NCBI RefSeq assembly: GCF_047496725.1
Contig: NC_132973.1
Location: 16,268,733 to 16,332,732, forward strand
Direction: 5' to 3'
DNA from: Anoplolepis gracilipes
Lineage: Eukaryota > Arthropoda > Insecta > Hymenoptera > Formicidae
Length of the DNA: 64,000 nt
Positions 12,303-24,473 of this stretch are shown here, one piece after another. The stretch's first letter is position 1; the number at the start of each line of letters is the position of its first letter. The notes under the pieces were generated by a model. It was not told where the DNA came from and searched no databases. It saw nothing but the letters and a program-made list of their open reading frames with translations. The position numbers and the translations under genes are program-made.

Positions 12303-12632
12303 CTTCCTTGACGGTGCGCCACCTTGTCGTGGTAGGAAGACTCATCCCAAAGCTAACCCCGGTCGTCGGGTCATAGGACTCACGACTCCCGGGCGATCCG
12401 GAGGGGTGCTAAGAGCACACCAAAAAAAAGTTGATGGTATGTCGCGGCGTAACAAGAAGAACTGTCCGGGTTTGGGTACCGGACACCGACACGGAGGGGG
12501 TATCATCCCAGCCCCCTCCGGGTCGTCATCCCACAATGGGCTACCCAGGAACTTGGCAGCGGGGTCCCTAGGGGAATTGGCGACCGCTGCGACAGTACTT
12601 GCGCTCTCATTTTAGAGTGCCTTGGAGGAGCG
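12303..12632 (+). mobile_element. R1-like 5' untranslated region fragment
   Basis: This piece is homologous to 20553-20870 (shared GACGGTGCGCCA, CTTGTCGTGGTAG, ACTCACGACT, GTACCGGACACC). In the latter it lies upstream of ORF1, so I call it the 5' leader of a related element. It abuts the reverse-transcriptase fragment at 12302 with no spacer. Confidence 0.65.
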
Positions 12633-13170
12633 CGCTAAGCTCAGAAGTGAGGAGGGGGATTACGGTCGGGATCTCGATAGGACGAGATTCGTGTGTGCGA
12701 AATACTGAAAGACCGTGAAGTAAACCCGGAGAAATTTGACGGGGTGGCCGCAAACCGGGTCAATACGATGACCATATTATTTAAATATGGTGTACACGCA
12801 CCGGCATAAATGGTGTCGGTCGGTAAATGTGTATGTACGTACGTGTATGACAACCGAAAGCGTCACAGACTACGTTTACACGGCCCGATTTAAGCCGAAG
12901 TTATAACATCGATGTTATAACTACTGACGTTAGATGCCATGTAAACGCTCTTTTATGATGAAGTTATTACATCGATGTAATAACTCAAAGTCATTTGGAG
13001 AAGAGGCTTAGAGTTACTACATCGACGTAAAAAGGACGTGTAAACGATCGCAGAGTAATGATGGTAATAATGCCAACCATATAAAAATTAAACATTAACT
13101 CTCCATTGTTTGCGGAGTTGGTTATTCTGTATTCCATACTATAGTACAGAAGGCAAAGAAAAAGTAAAAG

Positions 13171-14786
13171 AAATGGAAATAAAAAAGCGTGAAAGTTGGG
13201 AAACCGAGGAAACTCAATATTTTCTCAAATTGATGAGAGAATGGTAAGTAATGAAAAGTTTAGATGGAAAAAGGTTTCGAGCAGATGAAATTTTTAAATA
13301 TTTAGAATCGCCCATGAAAGATAAAGGTTATATCAAGACGTCAAAGCAAATGCAGACTAGATTTAGAACTTTGAGGCGTAAGTAAAAATATATTTTATGC
13401 GAAGTAAATATATGTAACGTAGTTAATAATGCTTTTGATTTATTGAATGATAATTGATGATAATTATAAAGAATCTTGAATACTTGAACATTTTAAATTC
13501 TGCGAGTCTTGCAACGTTACGATGAATAATGATTGTACGAGAATAGGCTTTTTATTTCAGTTTGTTGATATTTCTTTACAGTAATAGTTTATTGAACACT
13601 TGCAGCTGTTGCTCTCACCGAAGCTGGACTTTTTAAACTTAGTAATACTTTAGGAAAAGAGCTTGAAAACTTAGTTTCATATTGTAACGTTACTAGCAAT
13701 TTTCAGTTCAATATAACAAAATCCGAAGACAAATGGGAAAAAGTGGATCTGGTAACTGTATGTCTTCATTTCCATATGCTGAAGAAATGAGCCAACTTTT
13801 GGATTTCCGTCCCATTGCTGTAGGGGATGTTGTAGACAGCATACCATTACAAGATTTCCCTGAGAGCAATAATAATAGTTGTAAGTGATTTTCTTACAAA
13901 CGTAATTTTATGAAGTGTAGTAGATAAGAACCTATATAATGACAGTATATATTTAAGATAATATAAACAAATTATTCTATACTAGATTCAAGCAAAAGCA
14001 TCTATGAAGATGAACCAGATCTACAAGACGGCGCAATTCCAGGATGTTCGTCGACATCGGACAATTCGACAACAGATTGCCTGTTACAAGAAGATTCGTC
14101 AAATGAATCCGAATACCGTAAATCTAAGTACAGTTAATAGTGCTATTCCAGTAAAAAAGAAACGTAAACTGAGCAGCTCAAATGAAGTTATTACCTTGAG
14201 ATACGCGGACAAATTAAAGAAAAATTATGAAGAAATTCAAAGTAAGATTATGACAGAAAATCGATGCTTCATTGAACGGTTAATGGAATCTGAAAAAAAA
14301 TTAGAAAAAGAAATAGTTAACAATATGCTTGAAAGCCAAAGAAGTATATTAAAAGAAACAACTAATCAATTATTAAATGGCTTGCAAAACATTTTTGCTT
14401 CTAAGAGCTCAACTGTTTACCCGGCTCAACTGTCCACAATTTCAGTTCCTACAGTCAATCCAATCTCTCAAAGTCCTTTTGTAATGTCCCCTATTCATCA
14501 TTCCTCTTCATTTTCATCATCTAATCTTGATTTGCAAGCCTTTCGTTCTTCAAGTCTTTTCCCTAAAGTATTATTAAATGTGATAAGTCCAGCTCCGGAG
14601 AGAGCCACAGCTGCAAGTATTCAACAAACTATTACTGTAAAGAAATATCCACAAGCTGAAAATAAAAAATCTATTCCCGTACAATCACTACTCAATGTAA
14701 CGTTGCAAGACTCGCCGAATTTAAAATGTTCAAAAACTCAGGATTTCTTACAATTTCAAGATATTAAGGATTCTGATCAAATTTGA
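13171..14786 (+). pseudogene. Harbinger accessory protein, trihelix/Myb-like DNA-binding
   Basis: This is the DNA-binding partner gene of the Harbinger element, with exons on plus. The first exon starts at the ATG at 13172 (MEIKKRESWETEETQYFLKL), a Myb/SANT-like opening. It continues, past a stop at about 13244, into RFRADEIFKYLESPMKDKGY and KQMQTRFRTLRRK (about 13274-13380), ending at a GTAAG donor near 13380. Further exons lie near 13600-13880 (SFPYAEEMSQLLDF) and 13988-14786. The last exon is acidic/serine-rich, then basic (VKKKRKLSSSNE), then a coiled coil (about 14215-14390), then a Ser/Pro-rich tail ending at 14786. A frameshift near 14125 joins the two halves of the last exon. In Harbingers such proteins help bring the transposase to the nucleus and the element ends. 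Confidence 0.75.
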
Positions 14787-15246
14787 AAATCATTTAGTGC
14801 CATCAAATTGTATTTGTATCACTTCATTTCCGTGAACAAAGTGCAATTACTAATTTAACTTAAGTATTAAATAGTATTTAAATAGTATTTTAAATAGTAC
14901 TTTAAATAGTATTCTTTAATGTGCAATTAAAATGAACACATTATTATTGATTAAAAGCTAAAAGCTAAAAAAAGTTAAAAGCTAATATTTGGTTAAAATT
15001 TTAAAGATTTTTGCTTACTTATTTTTATTATTATTTTTATTATGGACCTATAAAATATTTTGTTTTTATTTATCGCAGTTAATTCAAATGTCATTCCCGC
15101 ATAAACTGACATTCATATCTTTTTGTGATGCTTAAAAATTATTTTGTTATCTCATTATCTTTCTTTTTTTGCGATATATTTTAAGTTGTATTGACTGTAC
15201 TGTGAATTTGATTATAGATAATAAGTTGTGATTGTACTGTGATTAT

Positions 15247-15248
<2 letters not shown>

Positions 15249-15296
<48 letters not shown>
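15249..15296. repeat. (TA)n microsatellite
   Basis: An uninterrupted run of TA dinucleotides of about 46 bp lies in the AT-rich spacer between the two convergent Harbinger genes. Confidence 0.95.
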
Positions 15297-15299
<3 letters not shown>

Positions 15300-15674
15300 A
15301 TTGTACTGATTGACTTATACTGATTGTATTATGTGATTACTATAATAAAAATAAATAAAAAAAGTAAATTATAAATTAATTTAAAAATTACAAATGAAAA
15401 TTATTTTATAAATTATAAATTACTTTAAATACCGATAATCACATATGAACATTGTACAATTTTTTAATAATTATTTTGTTATATTATAATTTGTGCTATA
15501 AGATAGGCAGCGAAAAAATAACTCATGAAGAGTACAAAATTTTTTTATATTATATAAAAATTAAATAAGTAATGCAAGTATTTACCTATAGTTATTATTA
15601 GTTATATTATCAATTATACATTATTAGTTATTTACATTTTATTATACAAGTTATTTTTATATATATTATATTAT

Positions 15675-17119
15675 TTATGTTATAAATGTTCTTCGGAACT
15701 CAAAATTTTCACTTAAATAATTTTTTAGGGTATCCCTTATCTGACTGGCAACAAAGTTATCTAAGTTTCGAGTTCTTGTTAGTTCTGGTTGTTGAATTTC
15801 GGTTTGTACATCTGTTACTGCATGTTCCCACGCAGATAAAAATGTTTCGTTTCGCGTCTCGACTATATTATGTAAAATGCAGGCAGCTGATATTATATGT
15901 GGTACGTAAGTATAATGTACGTCAATTCGTTTAAGTAGTTATCGCCAGCGAGCTTTCAGTCTTCCAAAAGCTATTTCAACACATACGCGGGCAGAATTCA
16001 GATATACATTGAAGGATTCTTCCTCAGGAGTGAGACGAGCACTTTTAGTGTATCCTTTGATGAGCCATTCCAGTAACGGATAAGCAGGATCTCCTATTAT
16101 AAGATAAGGCACTGACACATTTAATACCGTTTTCGTTTCCTGAAATATAAGTTTTACGTAAATTTTATGAAATTATAATATCAACTTTAGTAAGGAATGA
16201 AACATTTGTTACCAACTTTGGGAATTAATAAATTATAGTTTTTGTACAATTTTGAAGTTTGAAAAACCGCAGCATCATGACATGATTCTGGTGAACCATA
16301 ATAAATATTACGAAACCTGAAAAATAATAGCGTTATTCAATCATTCTATTAAAGACAAAAATAGTGAGATGATATACTTGCACATACCTATAGTTGTTAT
16401 CTACAACCGCTTGCAATATCATAGAGGGCCATCCTTTTCTATTAATATAGTCTCTGTATCCATCGCTAGGAGGAAGAATAGGAATATGTGTTCCATCAAT
16501 TGCTCCAATTAATTGAACATGCGTTTTTTTCTCAAGGCCGCAGCTATTTTATGGCACTCATCATTGCCATGGCTATGGTTATCCACGAACTCATTAGTTC
16601 TGCATTAATTGCATCAAATACTTTATGAATACACTTCCACACAGTTGCCTTATGAATCCCAAAATTATTTCCGACTATGCGACATTTACAGCAGCTAGAT
16701 AAGAAATACAGACAAACAGCGACCTGCTTTTCCACCGATACTGGTTCTCGGGTTCCTATCTGGTTTAAATTTGGAACGAGTTTTTCTCGTAATTGATCAC
16801 ATAACCAGAGAAAAGTTGCTTTCGTCATCCGAAATGTTTCTACCCAGTCTTCATCCTTAAAATGACCATTAACAATTCAATGCCACCAATCAAAACTTCG
16901 TTCTTTCATCCATATTTCTTTTTCTCGTGAAAATTGTAATATAGATCCGAGGTCAAGCAAATGATTTGGTGGCGTTGAATTCAACAAGTGTTGTAATATA
17001 ATTTCTTTCAGACGTCTTCGCCGTTTAATCAAATTATTTCGGACATGTAATGTACATTGCACGATCATGTTTTCTACAGTTGTCAAATACACGGCAACAA
17101 ACAAGTGAATGCTTTCCAT
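15675..17119 (-). pseudogene. HARBI1-like DDE transposase of the 12.9-17.5 kb Harbinger
   Basis: This is the transposase/nuclease of the element, convergent with its DNA-binding gene. In minus order, the N-terminal exon spans 17119-16877. Then comes the DVWL-type region (TKATFLWLCDQLREKLVP, 16828-16770) and a helix-turn-helix (CRIVGNNFGIHKATVWKC, near 16680-16630). The first catalytic D is in IGAIDGTHIPILPPSDGYRD (near 16500). The exon HDAAVFQTSKLYKNYN follows near 16270. The second D is in GDPAYPLLEW (near 16095) and the catalytic E in CVEIAFGRLKARWR (near 15975). The C-terminus ends at 15675. An in-frame TAA directly after KARWR (about 15941) and breaks near 16870 and 16545 disable it. All three DDE residues are still visible. 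Confidence 0.9.
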
Positions 17120-17509
17120 CCTCTCCCTGATTAATTGTTTCCAAAATTGATAACCTAAAATTTCAATTTCACTTGTTAGTTATATTACATTTTATTAGAC
17201 AAATAAATATTTAATGATTTCCAAATTCATAATGTAACCTAAAAGTTCACTTCGTTTACAAACATTCTTTTCAATTTAGATTCTTTTACATTCAGATCAC
17301 AATCCTACCACAAGCAAGCATTTAATTTTTCGTACTTTTATATTAGTACTCATGGATATCCTTGACTCACTTCACTCGAAAGTTATTAAGCTATTTCAGC
17401 TTGACGGAAATAAGATAAGCCTGAACATGTAAACGCAACTCACCTTAAGTAGGAGTTATAACATTAGCGTTACTAAGTCGAAGTTAGAAGTCGTGTAAAC
17501 GTAGTCACA

Positions 17510-17875
17510 TACACATGCAGCGCATACGTACGTGTCACTTGAAGCGCGGCGGAGTTCATGCAGCGGAGGAGAAAAAAGTGGGAGGCAATCCGATGTTGCA
17601 CCCTTAGCGCAAACCGCACGATCGAGAGAGAAAGCATGACAAGACGTGATGCCGATTAGTGGTGTTCTGTAGCTCTGCCTCACTCACTCTACGCTTGAAT
17701 GCAGGAGGAATGAGAGAGCTATAGGACACCGCGTTGTCTCTATATGTGTCTCGTTCGCTCTCGCGCTTATGTCATGTTTTCTTTCTTATTCCTCCAAGAA
17801 ACGTGGCTGAGCCTTGCGGCTCGAATACTGGCATTCATAAAATTTTAGTTATATCATATTAATATTAGAAATTGA
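17510..17875. other. unassigned spacer
   Basis: No gene or repeat is recognised here. Composition is mixed, with AT-rich sequence at the right edge just before the GC-rich R1-like material begins at about 17876. Confidence 0.4.
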
Positions 17876-18240
17876 TCGATTTGCCCCCTAACCACCCCCC
17901 CCTGCTCCCGAGAGAAGGAAAGGCGGAGGAGCGCGGAGCAGGTGTGCCCGGACCTGGGTGAGAATCTGTGGCGCCTGGTTACCCAAATGCTACAGGTGCC
18001 TCTTGGTCGGGCACACCGGCTCCTGCTGCACCTCGGCTGTGTCCAGGGGGCACCTTTGTTACAGGTGCGGTTCCCCTGAACACAGGATGCGGGGGTGTAA
18101 AAAGCCTCCCCGGTGCCCCATCTGCTGGGGCACCGGCAGAAAGGAGGGTCACACTCTCGGGGAAGAGAGCTTGTGCTCCGTACCCAGGGGTGTGACACAA
18201 GGGACGTGTTTCCTTTTCCCCTTGTGACAACTCGCGGGGG
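17876..18240 (+). pseudogene. R1-clade ORF1 (gag-like) C-terminus with CCHC zinc knuckles
   Basis: This is the nucleic-acid-binding end of an R1-type ORF1, which packages element RNA. The visible knuckles are CYRCLLVGHTGSC (near 17988), CYRCGSPEHRMRGC (near 18058) and CPICWGTGRKEGH (near 18117). This is the CX2C-type triple arrangement normal for this clade. The upstream part (17876-17950, CCCCCTGCTCCC to GGTGTGCCC) resembles 21866-21900 of the ORF1 copy downstream, so the fragment is 5'-truncated. What follows it is not ORF2 but a short 3' tail. Confidence 0.82.
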
Positions 18241-19137
18241 CCTTCCTTCGTTTGGGGGGGACCAAAGCCAAACAGGAGTGGGGTCGGATGACAGTTAACA
18301 GGGGGACGGGGTGACTCAGGGGTTAAGACTTTGCCTGCCCCTGACACTCGCCCTCCTCCCTAGTTATCTGACCGGGCGGTGAACACGGAGGGCCCTAGGC
18401 CCCCCTCGCTCCTAACCACGGCGTAGATTACTGAGACCGGTACCCCCCCCCCCCCATTTCCCCTCTTCTTTGTCTTTTCTCTTTGATGGTGGCGTCCCCT
18501 GTTGGCGTTCTTGCGCCTTGGTGGATGCGCCCCATTGGGTGTAGGATGGAGTTGGGGAAAGGGGATCTGGACGGGGCCGTGAACACGGGGTCAGTATATT
18601 TAATATACCGATCCATCGCCCTTTGCCACAGGAACCGGTCGGGTCCGGAAGATACACTTTGGTGTCCCTCCAATTCCCCTTCCGGAACACCCATCCTACG
18701 GCGCGTGAAGACAGGGGAAAGGCGGAGCACAGCGGGTGAACGCGTATGCGTACACTCCTGAGTTCCACCTCTTCCCTTCGCTGGGGAGAGGAGACTCAGG
18801 CGGGAAACCCGAGTCTCCATCCAACCTCCCCAGTGAAGGGCAGCGGAGTGAGTGGTGCACACTCCGCCGTCAGGCCGTTAAATAGGCCAGTGAAGAAAAT
18901 GTGATCCAACAACATCTGGGTTACAGTAAAGGGAGTTCCCTCTCGGGGGTGAACTCAGGTCAGGGGAGGATAGTGGGATAGTACCGCCGGCGAAGCCCGC
19001 CCTTCCTGCGAATGGCCAGTCTAGGCATTCGTAGAGGTTTTATTGGGTATGCCCGTTAAATAGGAAGAGTCCCACATACCCCCGGGGAGTTCCCGATCCT
19101 TGGGGGATGCGTAATGCATTTCCCCTACGTAAAAAAA
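18241..19137 (+). mobile_element. R1-like 3' tail following ORF1 directly (type B tail)
   Basis: This non-coding stretch runs from the end of the zinc-knuckle frame to CCTACGTAAAAAAA at 19137. Its start and end are homologous to 43150-43740 (shared ATAGTGGGATAGTACCGCC-like block, GGGTATGCCCGTTAAATAGG, CCCACATACCCCCGG, CTACGTAAAA). It therefore behaves as the 3' untranslated region and A-tail of an element that lacks a reverse-transcriptase ORF. A run of C (18441-18455) lies inside it. Confidence 0.65.
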
Positions 19138-19926
19138 TGGCCACGTAGTGCATCCGTGACATATTGCGCCGGATACAGTGCAGAGTGGCCATTCGTCTCG
19201 TCCGAGGCTACAGAACGGTGTCTCATGCAGCGGCTTCTATAATGACGGGTCTCCCTCTCATGGAGTCCCTAGCTGGGGCACATGCCCGTATTTACGCCAG
19301 AGTCAAAGAGCTCCAGAGGATGAGAATAACGATAACCGCCGAAGTAAAAAGTGTCGCAAGGTTCCAAGCCCGGCGACATATGATGGAGAAATGGAAGGAA
19401 TACATAACCTGCATTCCTCCAATAGAATCGGGAAGAAGGGTTGTCGGGCCGTGGGAACTGTCCTGGAAGAATGGACTAATAGATCCCATGGCAAAAAGAT
19501 GTCGTTCTACTTAACTCAAGTGTTCGCCGGACATGGATGTTTCGGCGAGTACCTGAGGAAAATCGGGAAAAAACGCACGGCAGCATGCCACCATTGCGAG
19601 GAAGAGAGCGACACGGCGTAGCACACGCTGGAACATTGTCCAACGTGAGCAAACGAGCGCCGTATCCTCACTAGCATAATTGGGGAAGACCTAACCTGTC
19701 GCTTCCGACCGTTGTTACCCACATCGTCAAAAACGACGAAGTCTGAGATGCAGTCACCTTCTGCAAATTAGTGATGACGCAGAAAGAGGTGGCTGAAAGA
19801 GAGAGAGAGAAAGAGGCTGCCTCTGCCGCGTTGAGCAGCAACAGCGATAGTAGCAACGACAAGGCAGACGGCGGCGGGGGTAGAAGACGCGGAAGAATCC
19901 GCCGAAGACCCCGCCGCGGTCAGTAG
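19138..19926 (+). pseudogene. R1-clade ORF2 C-terminus, 5'-truncated
   Basis: This is the end of ORF2, starting abruptly after the A-tail of the preceding element. It translates to the post-RT region (QCRVAIRLVRGYRTVSHAA near 19180, ITAEVKSVARFQARRHMMEK near 19335). The terminal zinc motif region follows: FAGHGCFGEYLRKIG (near 19525), then CHHCEEESDTA, stop, HTLEHC (near 19587-19640). A frameshift near 19440 and a CAG-to-TAG stop near 19620 make it inactive. The conserved terminal CCHC is used by R1-type enzymes for RNA/DNA binding. The natural stop is the TAG at 19924-19926. Confidence 0.87.
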
Positions 19927-20378
19927 AGGAAGTATCCCTCCCAAACAAATCTTGGGGCAAGGGCACAAGGACAGGGGTTCGAGCGGGTGACTCGATCCCT
20001 CGTCCTCCCACGGGGGAATACTTCTCCTCCCCTCTTGAGGAGGTGGCGTTAAGGGTGTTGCCTCTCTACGCCACGATTAAACAAGGAAAAGGCCTCCTCT
20101 CCTTGCCACACAAAGGAGAGAAAGTGGGGCCACGTCCGGACACATAAGTCAGACGTTAGCCCCACAGGCAGAATAAGACAAGGGGCCCTCCGGAAGTAAT
20201 GCAGTTGCTCGTTCCCAGAGGGCCCTAAATAAGCCCGGGCCAGGCTGCCGCAGGGGTTTTAGTGGGTCAGGAGCGCAAACACCATCTTAGCGCCCCTAAA
20301 ACCTACATAACCCAATGTCCCGTCCCCGCGGGCATTGGGTATCTCCTTGGATATTTCTCCTGCGTAAACAAAAAAAGG
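19927..20378 (+). mobile_element. R1-like 3' untranslated region (type A tail)
   Basis: This is homologous to 42405-42845 through its whole length (CACGATTAAACAA, TCCGGAAGTAATGCA, GCCCGGGCCAGGCT, AGGGGTTTTAGTGGGTC, GGCATTGGGTATCTCCTT). It ends in an A-rich tail near 20370-20378. It directly follows the ORF2 stop, so it is the true 3' end of the autonomous type. Confidence 0.8.
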
Positions 20379-21900
20379 GTGTTCACCGGAGGCAAAAGAC
20401 CAGTGGTGTCACGCGGGGGATGCCAAAAGCGGTGTGGCCCGGGCGAGCTATGGGCCAAAAGGGATGTAGCCCGGTCCGGCCAAATGGTACGGTCTCGGCC
20501 GTGTACGCGGCCGGGCCATACGGGCCATCTATCAGCCCTCTACGGAGGGTGCACCTCTCTGACGGTGCGCCATCTTGTCGTGGTAGGGGGGCACACTCCG
20601 AAGGTCGACCCCGGTGTGGTCGTCGGGTCTTAGGACTCACGACTACCGGGTGATCCGGAGGAATGCTAAGAGCGCACTAAAACGAAGTATAGAAGACCGA
20701 CGAAACGTGGAGAACTGTCCGGATTCGGGTACCGGACACCAGCACGGAGGGGGTATCGTCCCAGTCTCCTCCGAATTGTCATCCGGCAATAGGCTACCCA
20801 GAGATTTGGTGCGGGGTCCCTGGGGGAATTGGCGTCCGCCCCAATAATGGAGTTAATCTCATTCTCGCGTGCCTTGTGAAAGGCACAAGTAATCCACAAG
20901 AGGGGGGTTCGCTGGGTTATTGAGGGGACAGTAAAGAGAGTGTCGGAGGCTAACAGTAACCCGGAGCGGAGACAGGAGGGGATAAGGGCGTTTACTAGCG
21001 CAATACGCGCCTTCGCAGATTTTGGTGACGTTTTTGACGCGTCTATGGAGAGGGTCGTCACTGAGTGGAAGGAAATTAAAGAGAGGTTTCGGCCCCCTGA
21101 TGGATTAGTTCTTCCCACGAGTGGCGATACGGTCCCCACACGAGAGATGGGGGCACAAGCCTCATTCGAGACCCGTGAGGCGACATTGCACGTCGAGGGG
21201 GGGGGCCACCTGTGACGTTATGTCACAGGCCTCCTTCGACATTTGCGATGGGGAGACTCAGACGAGGGGAGGGGTGTGTGACGCTGGGTCACAGACCCCC
21301 CCTCCGCTGAGGTCGCCAAATTAGGACCAGTCGCCTCCGGGCCGGAAAGGGAGCTTGATGCTCAAATGGTCCCAGAGGTAAATATGGCCGAGGCCGTCCT
21401 TAAAGCCTCTGTGTATGAGGTCGTTAATTCGATCCCCTCGCCACTGCCCACGTCGGGAGAGGTTCCCGGCGTGGGTCAGGAGGCGAGCGTGTTAGGAGCC
21501 CTGATTCCTCCTCCAGCTTTGGACTGGGGGAGGGTCGGAACCATTATAAGAGAAGAGATCCAGTTGGTGGTGGCAGATTCCACCCCCTTCGTGTCCGCCG
21601 AAGGACACGAAGGGCGTGAGGGTGAAGGGAGATTCCTGGGTTTTCCTCGTTGCAAACGGAGGCTCAGGACCTACCAACAAGAGAAGGGAGAGAGGAAGTG
21701 GCGGCGTAAAAACCGCTACCCCTCTCTGGATAGCGGGGGTGGAAGTTTGGATAAGCATGTCCACCGCTCCTGCTTTCTTGAGGAGTAAGGGGGCAGGTAG
21801 CGGCGTCAAAACCGCCCTCCCCTCTTTGGTTAACGGGAGCGGATCTCGACGGGGTGAGACTACCCCCCTGCTTCCGCGCGGAGGAGGAGCGGGTGTGCCC
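20379..21900 (+). mobile_element. R1-like 5' leader plus ORF1 N-terminal part
   Basis: This begins immediately after the A-tail of the previous copy. It contains the 5' leader block shared with 12303-12632 (20553-20870), then a broken ORF1 from about 20930 (VSEANSNPERRQEG, AIRAFADFGDVFDASMERVV) to about 21900. The reading frame is split by stops and shifts near 21215 and 21325. The 3' limit near 21900 (GGTGTGCCC) matches the point where the zinc-knuckle fragment at 17950 continues, so the knuckles are missing here. The ORF1 assignment rests on position and on that overlap. Confidence 0.6.
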
Positions 21901-24300
21901 TAAGTAAAGGCCCCCTCGTGATCTGCCAACTTGTCGTGGTGAGGGGGCTCTGATCTTCGGTCGTCCTGGGTAGTACCCATGATCCAATTGTGGCGACGGC
22001 CGAGGCGGGCGGAGGCTAGCTAGGAGCACACCGTGCCCTGCAGCCTGCGGAGTAGACCTGGAGCCCGGCTACTCTATTAGAGACTTGTCTTCATTCGTCT
22101 GTAGGGATTGGCGGCCCTGACTTCAATCACCCGGTGGTACGGCATCGTTAGGGGGGGCTTACCCCTCGTCCGTGACATGGCTGGGTGCTTCCGGCACACA
22201 AAAGTTTCCACGCAGTGGGTGCTCCCACTGCGTGGCGTCCCTCGGAGGAATGTGGGTGTCGACTTCGGTTGACGTCCCACAGTGGAGGGCTCCTCTCTCG
22301 CGGACAGACAACTTAGTGGGCTTGCTCCTAAGTGCGCGGCCACGAGGAGGAGTGGGACGTTTTTCTCCTTCCAAAACGGTGCACCGTCGAGTTCCCTCCG
22401 AAATCTCTCTCGGGAAGGATGTTAACACGGTACGTTGGCTGCCATGACGAGTAAGGCTGGGCTAGGGAGCGGCGACCCAGCCCCAACCGTTCATGGGCCC
22501 TCCCGGGTGATGCCACCCGCTGCGGTATGCTGGAGATCGAAGGCCAAGAACCCCCAAAAGCCCATAAAAGCGTAAAAATCTCTATGGATGAGTAAGCAGC
22601 TAGAGACCAGTGCTGGGGATGTAACATTCCCCCGGCCCGAGTTGTATGTCACTCCCCCGGGGGAACTCGGGGCCCGGTCGTGGAGTACTTCCGAACATGT
22701 TCTAGGACACTCTGCGGTCGATGAGGGTACATCCTAGGTGACGGAGCCGCAGCGGGGCGTGGGATTCTTTTAAAATGAATTTTACGCCTAACACAACCAA
22801 CAAAGATGAGGAGACGACGACACCAAGGAGACCTGGACCACGGTGTTCCAATGTGAAGGTTGTGGATAGTAAGCTGGTGCAAATCCGCTTACGCAGGCAG
22901 AACCTTGCGTTTTTAAATTCAGCTCGACACCGAGCACAAGCAAAAAAACTACTGAGGAATACACCCCGGAATCGGAAAACGCGCCGCTTCTCAAAAAAAG
23001 GAAGCGGGAGCGCTCCGTCACCACCAGGGAATATGAGTTGAAAAAGGCCAGGAAGGCCGAGGAAAAAGAGAGAAGAGCGGAAAAGGAGGAGTGAGAACTG
23101 ATCGATAACACCCCTCTCTCGGAATCCCAGGCTTAGGGCAGATACGAGGACGTCAGGAAACTCATTGACGATATGAGAGAGAGCTCTCTCAATGAGATAT
23201 CCTCATGGTGCCTCGACAGCGTTACGGTGCTTTAGAAAGTACCCGACGCGGGGTTGACGGGAGCCAGCACAAAAGAAAGTGACAAACTGAAGGGGATGGA
23301 AGATCAAATCCGCGAACTGAGGAAAGAGAACTCCCGTCTCAACTCGAAAGTCATGGCCCTCGCCGAACTTAGCAGGAAGAAAGGGAAGAAACTGGATCCC
23401 CCCGCCCTACTACCAACATTGGACCTGGTGAAAAGAAGGTAGTGCAGGCTTACGCCGCTCAAGTAGTCGAGCCAGACAAGCCCGACTTAATGGAGGTCGA
23501 CCCAGTTACGAGGGTAGAAGACCTGCCCGTCCAGCCTCTTTTCCTACTACTCTCGATCAAGGAGAAGAGAAGCTAGGTGAAAAATACCCTTCAAAGGTAA
23601 AGTCCGATGAAGACCTCCGTGCCTATGATCACCTCACGGCGAGCATAGGTTACCTTCTAGAGAGGAGGGGAAATTGGGTAGAAGAAAAACACCCCCCTGG
23701 GCAAGACCCTTCCATCCGGGGGCCCGCAGTATGTCGCGACCTCAATCAAAGTCAAGGCCGTGGTCCCTGTACGGTCCCCGAAAGGGAAGGAAAAGAAGGG
23801 GTCGAAGCCTAATCCCAAGAAGGGACAGGCAAGGACCGCTCCCCAGCCCACCACTCCTCAAGCTCCTCCACCGCCTTCGGTGGATCAGGGAACACCCTGG
23901 ACGAAGTAGTCGGAAGGAAGGCGAGGAGACAAGAGGAGGCGAAGAATATCACGCCCCGCAAACCCGCTGATGCAGATAGCAAGAAGGCCTCCTCCCTCCT
24001 AGTTCTGGGAGGGCGGAGAAGGCAGTAGAGCCCACTAAACCAGCGGGGAATAAGAAAAGAAGAGTCCCACGAACGGCGGCTGTGTCCATCACTTGCCCAG
24101 AAGGGCTATACAGTGAGACATTGAAGCTGGCCCGACAGAAAGTGGACATTGAGCGGCTGGGCATAAAAAACCTAAAAGTGGAAAAAGCTACTACTGGGGC
24201 TATTATACGAAATCCCCGGAGAGGACAAGGCTGTAAAGGCCGACAGATTCGCGGAGGAGCTGCGCAAGGCCCTCCAAGATAAGGAGGGTGTTCGAGTCGC
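21901..24300 (+). pseudogene. second R1-like 5' leader and ORF1 (gag-like) copy
   Basis: A second, diverged leader (CTTGTCGTGGTGAGGGGGC near 21930) precedes another ORF1. Coding pieces include a basic N-terminal part (about 22775-23090, ending in KKARKAEEKERRAEKEE). A coiled coil follows (DQIRELRKENSRLNSKVMAL, about 23300-23360). Then comes the conserved ORF1 core before the zinc knuckles (CPEGLYSETLKLARQKVDIE, ATTGAI, about 24088-24200, then EDKAVKADRFAEELRKAL near 24230-24270). The frame is broken in several places (near 23093, 23133, 23235, 23445 and 24195). The knuckles themselves are absent, as the copy runs into a repeated coiled-coil module. Confidence 0.72.
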
Positions 24301-24366
24301 GCGGCCCTTTTTTTTCACGCAGGGGAAGAAGATGCGGGGACGGAGTACTGGGTTAGCATAGAAGAG

Positions 24367-24470
24367 AGTGACAGACTGAAAGGGATGGAAGATCAAATCC
24401 GCGAGCTGAGGGAAGAGAACTCCCGTCTCAACTCGAAAATCATGGCTCTCGCCGAACTGGGCAGTGGGTT
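24367..24470 (+). repeat. second copy of the ORF1 coiled-coil module
   Basis: About 100 bp (DQIRELREENSRLNSKIMAL) repeats 23277-23378 with few differences. It sits after the ORF1 core domain, where it does not belong in an R1-type protein. It is either a duplication or the remnant of another copy joined by recombination. Confidence 0.75.
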
Positions 24471-24473
24471 TTA

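Larger units (their letters stand above)
12868..17506. mobile_element. two-gene PIF/Harbinger element with 3-bp ACA duplication
   Basis: The ends match as inverted repeats. GACTACGTTTACACG begins at 12868, and its inverse ends at 17506. ACA flanks both ends (12865-12867 and 17507-17509). The subterminal zones also share TTATAACAT-type palindromes. Inside are two convergent genes, a trihelix/Myb-like DNA-binding protein on plus and an HARBI1-like transposase on minus, which is the classic Harbinger layout. The 3-bp duplication fits the superfamily, but ACA is not the usual TWA. Confidence 0.8.

Noticed and set aside
18428..18862. Long minus-strand open frame in the R1-like type B tail
   Set aside because: It runs through GC-rich non-coding tail sequence including a poly-C run, has low-complexity translation, and the homologous tail at 43150-43740 does not keep the frame.
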